The notes beneath the pieces were generated by a model. That model ran no database searches, was not told the DNA's origin, and saw only the letters and a program-made list of their open reading frames with translations. Made by a program: the position numbers and the translations under genes. Below are positions 25,258 through 36,854 of a DNA stretch of 64,000 nucleotides, in pieces (the first letter of the stretch is position 1; each line of letters opens with the position of its first letter). Source of the DNA: Terfezia claveryi. Lineage: Eukaryota > Ascomycota > Pezizomycetes > Pezizales > Pezizaceae. The stretch spans positions 744,001 through 808,000 of the forward strand of contig WHUX01000006.1 in the NCBI GenBank assembly GCA_015179025.1. The letters run 5' to 3'.

Positions 25258-27136
25258 TTACCTATCATCACCTCCCATAACAAAACGCTCCCATCCACTC
25301 CTCACTCGCTCCTCCCACTGTTCCTCTGTCTCGTTCCTGTGGACCCCAGCAGGGATGTCGAATGCTTGCTCCCCGTCCTCCACTGCCCAATCCACCAGAA
25401 AGGCATCAAACAAACGCGTTACTTCAAATACTCCCAGCAGGTCTGACATCCCAATTATTGCAGCCCCGCCAACGGTAGCAAGATGATAAGTGTAAGTATG
25501 TGTCATTAGCCATGTTGGTGGTTCTTTGATAACACCAGGAGAATCTTTCTCTGGGTACTCTGACATGTTTCGGAAGCTTGGGATCCTGTCCTGTATGATG
25601 GCTAGACGCATGTTTACCCACATAGAAGGTGAAGGACCGCCGGCAATGTCAGTACCGAGCGCAATTTTGCGTAGAGAAAGGTTGGGATGGGCATTTGCTA
25701 TGGAAAATCTGCCATCTGGTGGCGGAGGAGGATTATAGTATCGGGGGACATTGACTACAGAACGAGCAAAGAGCATATTGGAATAGCTGGTACCGTTATT
25801 AGTGCCTGTGCTGAAAAAATTCAATCGAAGTTCTCTACGTACGGACAGCAAACAATGCCAGCGTCTTTTCTCACAATTTCTCCCACCTCAGTATCACTTA
25901 AGTGGGTGCAGTGATCGAGGATGGTTCTATCCGTTAATAATCCCGTCTCCTCGAGTATCTTGATATCACGCTTTAATTCCGGGTGCTGTTCCGCGACTGT
26001 ACCTCCACAGCGTTCCCTTCGTTAGTCATAACCCAAACTCTCTGAAATGCATCATACCCAGCATGACTTCATCCACACTCTCCGCCACATGGGTTTGCAC
26101 AAATGCATCATACTCCTTGGCTAGTCTCCCTAGCTCTTTCAAGAGCATCCACGAGCATGTAGGCACGAATCTAGGGGTGATAACGGCTTTGACCAGCGCT
26201 TCCCTAGAATCACGCCCATCTGTATTACCGCCCCACTTCCCCTTTACCCACTGCAAAAATTCTTCTGTCTCTGCCACCGACTGTTTCGTTGTCTCTACAT
26301 AGTAATCTGGTACAAGCTGATCAGAGCACGTCTTCCCGACGTATGCACGCTGTCCATATGCCGCAGCAGTTTCAGCCAGAATCTTCGCAGAGCTAAGATG
26401 ATTGCTGGCGTAGTACACAGCCGTGGTTGTTGCATTACGCAGTAACCGACTCAGGAGCTTCGAGTAGGTTTGAGTACAATGTGCGGGGTCCTTAAAGGCC
26501 GACTCCTCAGGGAAGGTATATCTGGGATAAAAGTGTCAGCTTGTGTCAAGGGAGAAGGGAGTAAAGAAACAAGGACTTAGTTAGCCACTCCATCAATGGA
26601 ATATCAGTCTTGGTTCCAAGTTGGTTGAATTGAGCAGCACTTCATTGACGCCTTCTACAACAGAGTGTGGGTCATATATCAGCCCACCCTCCGGCATACA
26701 TTCGACCTTAGTAACTGTAAACACCATGTATGTGGGTTTCATGAACAAATCTCACTGTATATGCTGTCCTCATATTAAAGTTAGCTATTTCCTGGTTCAG
26801 ATTACTTGTCCTAAGGCCCAGTGGTAAGCATACGCAGTCAATCACACCTACTGCTATAGCCTGTGTCTCTTTCATTATAAGTCTCTGCCATCCCTGAGGT
26901 AACTTATGGTCATGCTTATCCTGTCCAGTTACGTCCTCCGGGAAAGAGAATTGAGATTTCGTTTGGTCCCACGGCTCCAGTTTCCTTATTTTCCCCTTGA
27001 TGACGTCAATCACACAGACATGCCTTCTCCTCAGGCGGAGCTCGTAGGGTGTTGGTGCATCAATGAATGTGCCGTATATTACGAGAGTGTGTATGTCCTT
27101 GGGACTCATTTGATGGATTCCAAAATGGACTGGCAT
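25258..27136 (-). CDS. Guanine deaminase homologue (possibly disrupted)
   Basis: Amidohydrolase expected to convert guanine to xanthine in purine salvage. Family blocks are visible in order: YGTFIDAPTPYEL near the start, THIH as the first metal-binding motif (about 26,726-26,737), LMEWLTKYTFPEE, AYVGKTCSD, VITPRFVPTCS, FVQTHVAES, LLTDRTILDHCTHLS, and ALGTDIAGGPSPSMW. Well-supported introns are 26,003-26,057 (branch GACTAAC) and 26,522-26,576. Two places do not join cleanly. Between THIH and 26,639 no GT-AG pair keeps frame with the AAQFNQLGTKTDIP segment. Near 25,811-25,842 a 32-bp intron, shorter than any other here, must be assumed. The motif before THIH is FVHE rather than the usual FxD. 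The gene is therefore divergent, mis-sequenced, or a young pseudogene. The C-terminal segment to 25,258 looks normal. Confidence 0.72.
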
Positions 27137-28084
27137 CCTCCACTTGTTGTGGGGATATTATTGGTAGAGGAGTGAAGCTATTCTGAATGAAAGCCCTACA
27201 GAATAACTATAGGTATTTGGGAGGCCCAACTCTGAGAGAATTCAATTGATAATTTTCTGCTGATTTCGACGTTGGATATCTGAGAGATGTGGGGTTAGTG
27301 CGGGGAGCGCCAAGACATGCATCCCCAAATTAGGCAGTCCATGTCAGACATAGAAGGGACGTAGGCCCTCACGACGCCTTTCCTGCAAATATACTCGATG
27401 AAAGATTTAAGAGAAAGCGTTCATTTGACAAGCCTGGTTGATACACCAATTTACAGCTACAAAGTTCCGGTTGCCCCTACAAACAAATGGTCCAGTAAAG
27501 TAATGCCCTTTAACCAAATAACATCAATCAGGGACTTTGCAGTGAGAATACCTAAATTTCTCGCACATGGCCCCAGAATTTCGCCTGCTCAATAGCAACA
27601 ACAGATAGCCGAACAAGCAACGCCCCTCATACAGAACCACCAAACCCCTTTCCTTCTGCCAAAGGCAGAAGTAGAGGGAAAGCGAAGAAAAAGAAGAGGA
27701 AAGCTAAAAAAAAAAACTAAACAAAGACAATGAAAGGCTCTGCAACAAGAACACCTAATTTGTTTGCAAGTATCCCAGGGTATAAGCAAAGGGTGCAAAA
27801 GCCAAAAAAATATACAGAAACGATAGGTGTACATCTGGAAGAAGATAAGAATTGGTAGTGGTGCTCGTAAACTCATGAGAACAGAAAAAGCAATGCTGAG
27901 AAACAATTGGAAGATATGAAACATATTCAACGAAATGAAAGCAAAATGCCGAAGTACCTCCAATAGAACAGTTGTGCAAAAACTAACATTTGACTTTGCC
28001 GGCAAAAAGTAATCTGAGGTCGCTCTTTAGAACTTATAAAGCTCGAACTGGAGGTGGGTTGACAGTATCCGGATGTCATGGCCT
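27137..28084. other. Intergenic region
   Basis: Nothing recognisable. The longest frame (27,589-28,005, minus) is low-complexity, rich in F, L and C, and lacks any domain, so I read it as non-coding. It is the shared flank upstream of the deaminase and downstream of the serine-rich orphan. Confidence 0.55.
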
Positions 28085-28732
28085 TTATTTACCTCGGACT
28101 GCGTTTTTGCTAATCATCCATATGTCATACCTCTCTCCCCAACCGAGCTCCTCCTTCTTCTTTCGGTTCCAGAACTTAAGACGGCGCCACCAACTACCTT
28201 TCTTCTTCTTGCCCCAAGGAGTGGGATACTGGTGTTGCGTCTTGTCTTGTTGCTCTGTTGTTGTTATTTGGGTTCGTAGCTTGGAGCCGGGTGGGGCCCC
28301 AGTAGAGGGCACTAGCTCATCAACAAAGGTATTGTTCCAAGGTATTGGGGTCGGAGTGAAGCGTATGGCTACGGGAGTACATTCCGTAGCAAGAGTGCTT
28401 GACCGGCTGCGAGACTGAAAGGACGACGAAGAGCGGTAGGCATACCCTGAAGTTGAGAAGGAATTCCCGGACGAACTGTGACCGGTTCTGGTCGTCTCGA
28501 AGGATCTTGTATTGTGGTGTTGAAGGAAACCATGCTCTCTTGGAGGAAGCCCTGGGGAGGCTCTGGCTTCCTTGGGCTCATAGACACTGCCGAGGAAGGA
28601 CTTTGGTGGCGGCTTTCTGTGATGATAGCACTCCTCTTCTTCGTGACTGTTGAACCCACTGTAGTCTAGTTCTATCTCTGCACAAGCCTCTTTTGGAGCT
28701 TGAGACGTGAAGGAAGTAGTATCGTGAGACAT
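28085..28732 (-). CDS. Serine-rich orphan protein with basic C-terminus
   Basis: A single open frame of 215 aa that I do not recognise. The first half begins MSHDTTSFTSQAPKEACAE and is acidic. The middle (about residues 75-115) is dense in serine, with SRSRSS-type runs. The last 45 residues are strongly basic and tryptophan-rich (WWRRLKFWNRKKKEE), which could bind membrane or nucleic acid. No signal peptide or membrane span is evident. No intron signal is needed, and an in-frame stop defines the end. It could be a real lineage-specific gene or a chance frame; length and composition favour real coding. Confidence 0.5.
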   Translation of the reverse strand: MSHDTTSFTSQAPKEACAEIELDYSGFNSHEEEECYHHRKPPPKSFLGSVYEPKEARASPGLPPREHGFLQHHNTRSFETTRTGHSSSGNSFSTSGYAYRSSSSFQSRSRSSTLATECTPVAIRFTPTPIPWNNTFVDELVPSTGAPPGSKLRTQITTTEQQDKTQHQYPTPWGKKKKGSWWRRLKFWNRKKKEELGWGERYDIWMISKNAVRGK

Positions 28733-29213
28733 GAGGGGTGATTTTATATGTGCAAAGTATCAGTCTTAAGTGATGGGGGGCTCGGTATTATTGGCGGTGA
28801 TGGTTTGCAGTTGAAGAATTGATCAAAGGAAGATGGTTCCAGTCCTGGGTTAAGCGTTATCTATGTTCTGGTGTTGTTTATGTTGTATAAGAAGTCATGT
28901 GTGAGCTCATCACTCAAAGCAACAGCACTTGGCAACATTTGCCCCCTCGAAGTCGAATTCAATGCTTGAAACATGAGGAATATGCAGGAGCAAGAATTGA
29001 ACATACTTTGAAATTGATATTACCTCTCTTTAACATAGGGATGAGGATATGCCTTTCAAAAGCGCCTGAATTCTTCATTAAGTCGGTGTCAAGAAGACGT
29101 TGGACATATGGCGGTGGTGATTAGAGCCACTGACTGTACGGGTACGGGTATGTAGGCCGGTGCGTATTCGGAGTCGGTGCGAGTGTGAGCCTGTTTAACT
29201 CGGGAGGATAGCC

Positions 29214-29335
29214 CTTTTTTTTTTTTTTTTTTTTGGGTGTTGGGGGGGTGTTGGGGGAGGGGGGGGAAATTCAGTATACGCTATCTAGTTTGTGACGAGG
29301 TAGCACAGGGTACTCGTCCAACTTCTGAGCCGTCC
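29214..29335 (-). repeat. SINE-like repeat, copy 2, with long poly-A
   Basis: On the minus strand, GGCTCAGAAGTTGGAC and CTCGTCACAAACTAGATAG are followed by a C-rich stretch and an uninterrupted run of about 18 A. The blocks match copy 1 at 24,265-24,390 in order and spacing, apart from a 30-40 bp difference in the middle. Confidence 0.45.
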
Positions 29336-30544
29336 CCTGGCCGGTGGGAGAATAGGCTTGAGTAGTCTTGTTGGGCCCTTCTTGTTGCGGCCCTGAACAC
29401 CAATTCACTGATACTTAGTTGGCTTTCGCTCCGGCTCTCCGTGACTACTGCGTGAGTACTACAAAATATCTGGCATCATATAAATAAGAATCCCGGGCTT
29501 TTTTGTCCGGGGCCGTCGTGCAGAGGACGATTTCAACAGGGCGTCACTATGCTTCCATTAGGTCCGCCCATATGATGAACTCAAAGGATCTCCTCTAAAG
29601 AGAAGTTCGTCCATAAATTTTGATTTGTATGAGAATGGTGCTTCTCACAGTGTGAAGTTCTATCTAACGATATGCGGTTCAAGAACCCTTAATTTCTCCG
29701 GCACTCGTACCGTACTATCAAACACTCTCCAGAACACTTCGCAATAGTGTTTCCCATAGTAACATCACAGTCATGAAGAATACCGCTTGACTGTAGTTAT
29801 GTTTATTTTCATTTGCAGATCGACTTGAAAGAGACTGGAAAGTATTATAACCAACTAGTTTCGCAAGGTAGTCGTAAGAAAGGCAGTAGTTGGCAGGGTT
29901 TTGTGAGCAAAGAGGGCATCTGGTTTGAAGGTTTAGTCGAGCCAATGGTGTATTGGGTAATTGCTCGCATTAAAATGCTAGGGAAGTAAAAACGGCAAAA
30001 TTCGGTCTTGCGCGAGCTTCAAGTACTATTGGCGGTACTCAAAGGATATATACCTCCTTTCGTAATGCTTCAGATAATCCCATAAAGCTTTCCAACCACT
30101 TGTACACGGGTGTGTGCTGCGTAGGGGCGAAGGCTGCTGAAGCTGGAGCGAATGGTGATTTAGATTTCCCACCAACAACTACCCCATCCGCCGGATGTAC
30201 ATCGGAAAGCCTAAAGTCTATGAAGCAAGTAAGTCGGATAGTACTATCGCAGTAGAGACTGTTTCACTTTGAGTTATCACGGTAGGGCAACTCGGGATTG
30301 GGGCCCAGAGGGCAATCACTCGGTGTGCCCGAGCCCGTGTACATACCTCCTGAAAAGAATACTAAGTGAATGGACGTAGTAAAATGACTTATGGACTTAC
30401 TCAATAACCCAAAGTATCGCTGAGTAATCGGTGTATCTCTCCTTCGCTTAAAACGTGGGCAGTATTAGATTTGCAAAGCATTTGTGATACACGATCAGTA
30501 TTGAATACAACGTTATAGCTACCCCTGAACCTTCAGCAAAGGGT

Positions 30545-30612
30545 TGGTAGGTAGTACTGACCTGGTGTTAGTTGTCGCTTAGGGTTCGATTCCTATGGAG
30601 GAACCAGACTAG
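30545..30612 (+). repeat. tRNA-like sequence (relic or SINE head)
   Basis: TTGGTAGGTAGTA resembles a pol III box A, and GGGTTCGATTCC is a full box B match about 45 bp later. No 5' strand pairs with the 3' GGAGGAACC, so it cannot fold as a complete tRNA. A T/A-rich tract follows some 60 bp downstream. It is probably a tRNA-derived retroposon fragment. Confidence 0.3.
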
Positions 30613-33015
30613 TTCGATGGTCAATCGAAGCCCGCTTCTGTATCATGCACAATTGGCATAGAGAGCTTTTTTTTTAAATTTTTTTAAATTTTTTTTAATA
30701 CTCAGTACTCCTATTCAATCCCAGTAGGCATAAAGAGCTAATATTGCGCATGTTCGAAGCTCACTCCTGCCACAAGCATCAGCATGTACACATAGAGAGC
30801 GCATATCATAGGTTTAGCAAACCGTGAACAAGTTCTTTCCATACCCGGTAATTAGACGTACTGCTATGGTTGACGAGAGGAGCGAAAAGATGCTGGTAAA
30901 CGGAACCATCGAGGATTGGCGGATAGCTGCGCACGTATGTCCGGAACCTGAAGAGAGTGCATGGGAATAAAGGGGGATCCAATCTCGCCACTGCGGGGTA
31001 CATAGTTTCCCATTGAGAATTACTGAAAAGGACCAAGGTTTCTGTTCTCATGCCAGATTTCTCGGGGCATTCTTATCGATCTCGCACTCCCAGTATCAAG
31101 TGTACAAGCTGCTTAGTCTCGCTGTAGATAGTCTGGTTGGCACAACGACCTCTGATAAAAAAATAGGTGTAGGGGTGTCGTTTGGTACGTCCTTATGACT
31201 CCAATCCGTACTATAATATAAACATGTATACGTTCGGACACTGCGGGTTATTGTAATTTGATAATCCAAAATGAGAAAGAAACACTCCTGATAGTGCTTG
31301 AAGGTAAATGGTTCGGTACAAAAATGGTCACCTATATAAATTATCAATATCAATCCCAAGTAACAAATCTGTACCATGAAACGAACGATAATAACTAGAT
31401 ATCACAATTATATAAGATTGTCGACCACAAAGTTCGTGTGAGGAGGCAGAATGCTGTGTGAGATGACGAAGGTTCAACAAGTATGATGTAAACGCCTCCA
31501 TGCGTTTCCAAGCGCTAATAGGGAAAGCACGGGGCCAGACTACAAGTAGACCTAGCCTCGTAATAACCAGTCTGTTGTCTATGGGGGAGTTGCAAGGTCA
31601 CGAACTCTAAAGTAGACAAATCAGGAACCCTGTCATGAGCTTGGAGGTGGCTGACAGTCACTAGTTTGCTAACGATGAAAGAGGGAATTATGGACCTCAA
31701 TCGAACCTTTGGACTGCCAACCCATGTCATGCGACGGTCCCGTTGCCTCCCCTTTAAAGGATTGGTGCTCATGGAACCGTATCCCACCATCGTCTGAAAC
31801 TAACCTCTCTCAAAGTCATATACTTCCACAACAGGCAGCCAGCATCCTCTAACCTTCACCCCCGTCTGACCACCTCGTACATAACCGGGATAATAGTTAT
31901 CATACTAGACTAAGGATAATGCGCAATTTACGGCCATTGCAGGAGACTTGACTGTATATAATTTGAACCTTGCTTTTAGCTCCTCTGGAATTAGTTTGAA
32001 TCTTTCCGCTATGGCGAAGATATTGTGACGCAGAATGATTAAAAGTGTAACTCGAAAATGGCCGCTGCTTTGTTAATATGACAGCCGTGATTGATTCTGA
32101 CGCAGCTACTGCCCAAAGCGAAAATAAATCCAGCCTGAGAGAATTTCTCCTTGCATACAGTCAACGCTCTACTTGGGTTTATCGCGAAGATGCAGCTAAC
32201 ACTCCACTTTTGATTCTCCAGCCAAGGTAAGTGTTATAAAACTTTCCTTGTGTTTTCTCAAGCATGTATCAGCTCTCACGGCTAAGAGAACGTATTTCCT
32301 GGTCAGAGTCTTGTTATAGGACTCCGATAATGATATCGTTTTCTTAGATGGCGCCGATATATCCTATTGTCAAAGCCATATTGCCGTTGGTTCATTATGA
32401 GATAGGCTTTGACATGTACACGCTTCAAAGTGATTGGGTCTTTCAAAATTCCCTGGGATGACCACCCGTATTCACCGGGTTCTACATTCTGAGAGGCGCT
32501 GGGTGGAGAGTAGGAGAGTGGCGAATTGCCTCTTGTACAACCACTACACAAGGTAGACGTGGTAATAAAGATTATTCTGAGTAGTTTCATCTTTTACATG
32601 ATCTTCAGGTTCGTTGATTACCGAAGTTTGCTTGTATTTGGTAATACAATTGCTTCAAACTGGGTGGCGTATTGATGGCATAATAACAGCACCAGATGTG
32701 TGTGTATTTATCTCTAGACAAGATGTATACATAGGATCATTTGCTAGAACACCGCACTATCAATGTGATATACCTCCACGCTGCGCCGATTCTTGCGTGC
32801 GATGCCTCGCCCATAGGTTCCGGTATACCACATTCTCTGGAGAAAGTAAAAACCTGCAGTTCAATAAAGAGAGAAGAATTCCGCACATAAAACTCCCGGG
32901 AAATAGCTATTCGAAATCACAGGTGAGAACAACCTGTTGAGGTATAAAGACAGTATAATCCAGACAAACCCGGCAATAGTCAATAAAGGGTTTTGAAATT
33001 GATAAATCACGTAGT

Positions 33016-36000
33016 TCAGAGGGCTTGGCAGCTTTGTGCATTTGAAAAATCACACTTACATTCCCGTGCCCCAACACGTATCCTCAATGGGGTGTTCCCA
33101 GAACCTTTTATGCCATTCCTATAATCCCCAGCCCATCCTCCACCACAGCTCCAGCACCTAATTTTAACCATCTCTAGCACCTTTTTGGGACGTTGGTAAC
33201 TCCTCACCGGGTGTGCTATTACCTCTCTCCCGTTTTCTAACAGTCCTACGACGTTTTCCAGTGTAGGAACCTCCTCAAACATCACCCAGGCAAGGCCACA
33301 AAACCTCCTGAGACCATGGCCAAGGGTGGACTCAAGTCGCACTTTCCGATGCCAGAGATTTATTTCTTGGAAGAAAGAGCTCAATTGACTTATAATGAGC
33401 TGATGACGGCATACCCTTAATCTGTCATTTGTAGGTATGTCGAATACCGGAGGTGTTTGTGTGAGTAATTCATTCAGAGCATTTTCCCACTGGCCCAACC
33501 GCTTTTCTGGCTCACCCGCTTCGGTAATCTTGTCCCCATCAAACACGTTATAGTTTGGGTTCGTGAAAATAATTCCCTTCGGTGGCTTCAGCCCCCCAAC
33601 CTGTACTTGGTCCGAGGTAGATATAACCAAGAAACGGTCCCGCCATCCTTGCTGTTCAACACGTTTTCCTTTCCCAATATCTGTGTCTATGATATCCCAT
33701 ATGGTTGAAGCTAGAAATTCCTCCCGTGCCAAATACTCTTCCTTTAATCGCTCTTGGAAAACTCTGGCATTGTGGCGATCCATAGACAAAAATGGATAGG
33801 TCATGTCCGTGAAAAATATATGGTATACTTTGTTGGAGCTTGCTGTTGCCTCGTAGGCTACCCGGAAGGTGTCACCCCAAGCCCCACTTCGGTACCGTGG
33901 CTGTAATGCAACGTTTCCTTCTGCATTTGGTGGTTTTACAATTGGCCTCTCGTGATACCCAGTCCGCCAAGTTCTTTGTGGACTTAGTGAACGCTTAGCT
34001 GGTGGTCTCGGAGCTGCTATGCTCATGCTGCTTCTTGAGGGTTTAGCCCACATCTCCTCCAACTTCCTATATTTCCAATCTATCAAAAATAGCAGTAGTT
34101 CTTTCATTTGCTGATTGGTCCACTGTGTGGGGTTATGGCTGCTTGTTGGCACCTCAGACTTCTTGAGGTAGCGACCACCCTCCGCAGTTATGTATGAGAA
34201 ACAGGAGGTTTCTGGCGGAAAGTATTTCTTAATTGCCGACCATCCGCACCAAGTTTCAAGCCATCTTACTGGAGAGCTTGCTGTGTCTTGAGTTGCCTGT
34301 GTGTCATTGGGCCTTGTAGCGTCCTCCCTTGACTCCGAAGACTTGTCTGCGGAAACGGTAACTGGTGGAATTTCGGACGTGGCTTCTAGGGTTGGCCGCT
34401 GAGTGGATGGACCTTCACCATTGTCAATGTCCGATGAGGAATCGTCGATTTCAGTTATCTCTTTCGACTCTTGTATTGTACTCCCGACACTTTCCCACCA
34501 ATCCTCCTCCGAAAACCCAATTAGCACCTCCTTCCCACCTACACTCCGCTCTCCAATCCCAAACTTCATTATGGTGCCAGAACCTTTTACTTCTTGCCAG
34601 TCAATATCATCGAAGAGATTCCATACAATACGAAGCTCCCTTAATTTAGAACAGTGCCCCAAAATTTTCCCCCAACCCCTCACATGGCCTGTGGCACTCG
34701 CTTCTTTGTGCGACCCATCGAGTCTGCTGATGCCAATGATTTCAAGACTTTCCCCATACCATTTTACTATAATTTGTAGCAATTTCATCGAGACCCTCTC
34801 CAGCGTCCGCAATTCAATTCGCTTCATATTCGAGGCGACTACTTGAGCTAGAGAGGGCGAAAATAACGGACAGGATTCGGCAGGGACCTGTTCTAACATA
34901 CTCATATACTGTTCCATTTTCTTCCTTATCCTTCTGCAATGCAATCTATGTGTCCCTGTCAATCGCGGTAATGCCTGATCCCTATCCGAATGATCGACCC
35001 CAGCGATGAAGGAACCCTGGTTGAAATTGGGAATAACCGGAGATTCACCATATGCCTTGCGTAACTTCGGTGTGACGGCCAGTCTGGATTTCTCAATGCC
35101 TGATTCCCTAAGTGAGTCGGGAATATCAGTGGAGCTTGAATCCATCCATGGTGATGAGAAGTGTATCGTGGTGGGTGGATGTAAACATGCGATTGTGTAG
35201 AAGGCTGGCCACGGTTCGGGGCAATTAAGAAGATGAAGGTGACGAAACCTTCTCTTAGGTTGCTGTCTTCTGAGTAGCGGATTCGCATGCAGATTACGCT
35301 CCTTCGTTTCTTCGGAGAGAGTGAAAGTTCCAGATGTACTGCCGTGTATTGGGCACTGAGAATCGCAGTTTATATGTGGTTCCCCATCGCCCTCATAGTC
35401 CTCATAGTGAAACCGACCAAAGAGCTGCCAGCGAAGCTCGTTAGAGATAGGATATGGAAGAGTGCCATTGTCTTCGGTCGGTTCAGATTGCCGCAATTCT
35501 CTCTCCTCCCTTTTTAGTCTTTTTTGTTGGATTTCCTCATCTGTTGGTGGCTTTACGTATATACTGCGCTCTGTGATCCATGAGCTTAGTGCCCCCTCTG
35601 CCACTTCATATCTGGTATCCGCAGCTTCGATTGTCAGCTCCTGGAGCGATCTGAGAGCCCTCGGCCCCAAAATCTCAAACACCTTTCCTACGGAGCCACC
35701 CCATTCACCCGTGCCAACATCCTGTGGACATGCTAGGTACGGTGGCTTAGGTAGGCCAACTAGAGTGAGGTGTGTTAGGGATGGAGACAGTACTCGTAAA
35801 AGGTAAGCAAGCTGATACTCGAAGGCGGGTATGGAAGGGCTATCGCCTTCCTTTGGATACGCACCCCTGAGAGTGAAGTGCTTTATTGATGGTTTCCGTT
35901 TAGGACGACAATGTGACGGGCTTTGAAGTGTTACCTGTGAACTGGGTGAGGTATCCTCCGACAGAAGACATGTAAAGAATGTAAGGTCCCTGTCCATCAA

Positions 36001-36854
36001 AATTTCAAAAGTATCTAGGTGTAGTGTTCCCTGCCCCCATATTATCTCTTCGACAAAGTTTGTCATTCTGGGGATAGTGCCATATTTCTTGATTTCCCGC
36101 ACATCCCGACAATCTGCTAAGGATAATTTCTTAAGAAACTTTAGCTTTGGGAGAACGGAGAGTAATAATCCCAGCCGGAATCCTGTTTCGTGATCATATG
36201 AGCCCGGTGGTGACCTAACTTGCAGAAATAGGCTACGGACATAAACAATCGCTGGTTTGATCAAGCTTGATGCACTTTGGGTACTGTAATCTAATTTTAG
36301 CACTAGCTGACTTCACATAAGTGTGGTGAACAATCTTACATCAGTCTCATTACCATCGTATTGCAATGTTCATCTTGTACATCCCATGCTAAGTGTCTGT
36401 ACAGCACTCTCATTCCCTCATGATAAAAGTCTTTGTTTACCAAAGCCAACCTGACTAAGTCGTCCCTTGGAAGATATGCCATTATTCTTGGTAATAACGA
36501 GAACATGGCAAAACTAGCAAGACCCTCAGCAGACCCACTCGCATCATGTGAGTCCTTTTCATCGGAAATAGAGGATAACCGAGAAGAGTTGTGACCACTC
36601 GTTCCAATTTGCTCGGAGCATTTCGGGTTCGATAGACCATGATCCGTGAAGGATGAATCTGGATGGTCTACGTCCATGGGATCGCCTTCACACTCGATTT
36701 GGAGTCGGGCATTTTTGCCATCTGTCTCCCATTTTTGCGGCAATAGTACAGACCCAGATCGCCCCTTCCGGCGCTTGAGGAAATAGGTATCAATCGCAGC
36801 ACTCATATCTGCACCCTGCTGCTGCACCATCTCGCACCGTCCTTCATCCGGCAC
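33016..36854 (-). CDS. Large F-box-like orphan protein
   Basis: Exons 36,354-36,854 and 33,016-36,306 join over a 47-bp intron (36,307-36,353, donor GTAATG), giving 1,263 aa. Exon 1 is polar and then carries an F-box-like segment, LLPRIMAYLPRDDLVRLALV (about residues 120-140), followed by NKDFYHEGMRVLYRHL. Exon 2 opens with leucine-rich helices (LLLSVLPKLKFLKKLSLADC) that could be degenerate LRRs, as in F-box/LRR substrate receptors of SCF ubiquitin ligases. The later part has acidic, low-complexity linkers and a basic C-terminus ending in a cysteine-rich segment. No catalytic motif is visible. The function is inferred only from the F-box, and the substrate is unknown. An in-frame ATG a few codons later is a possible alternative start. 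Confidence 0.72.

Larger units (their letters stand above)
28733..33015. other. Gene-poor region with repeat fragments
   Basis: No protein gene is supported; the open frames are at most about 108 codons and lack domains. Notable items are a second SINE-like copy (29,214-29,335), a tRNA-like box B (about 30,580-30,600), A/T homopolymer tracts at 30,667-30,700, and a copy of TAGTCTGGTTGGCAC at 31,129-31,143. The rest has no recognisable content. Confidence 0.55.

Noticed and set aside
27589..28005. Minus-strand frame of 138 codons
   Set aside because: Rich in F, L and C, no domain, no splice support, overlaps other frames; it is more likely the translation of an A-rich intergenic stretch.
30545..30612. 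Functional tRNA gene
   Set aside because: Box B is perfect but no acceptor or D stem pairs with the 3' half.
34403..34846. Plus-strand frame of 147 codons
   Set aside because: Lies wholly inside the large F-box gene on the other strand and has no domain.
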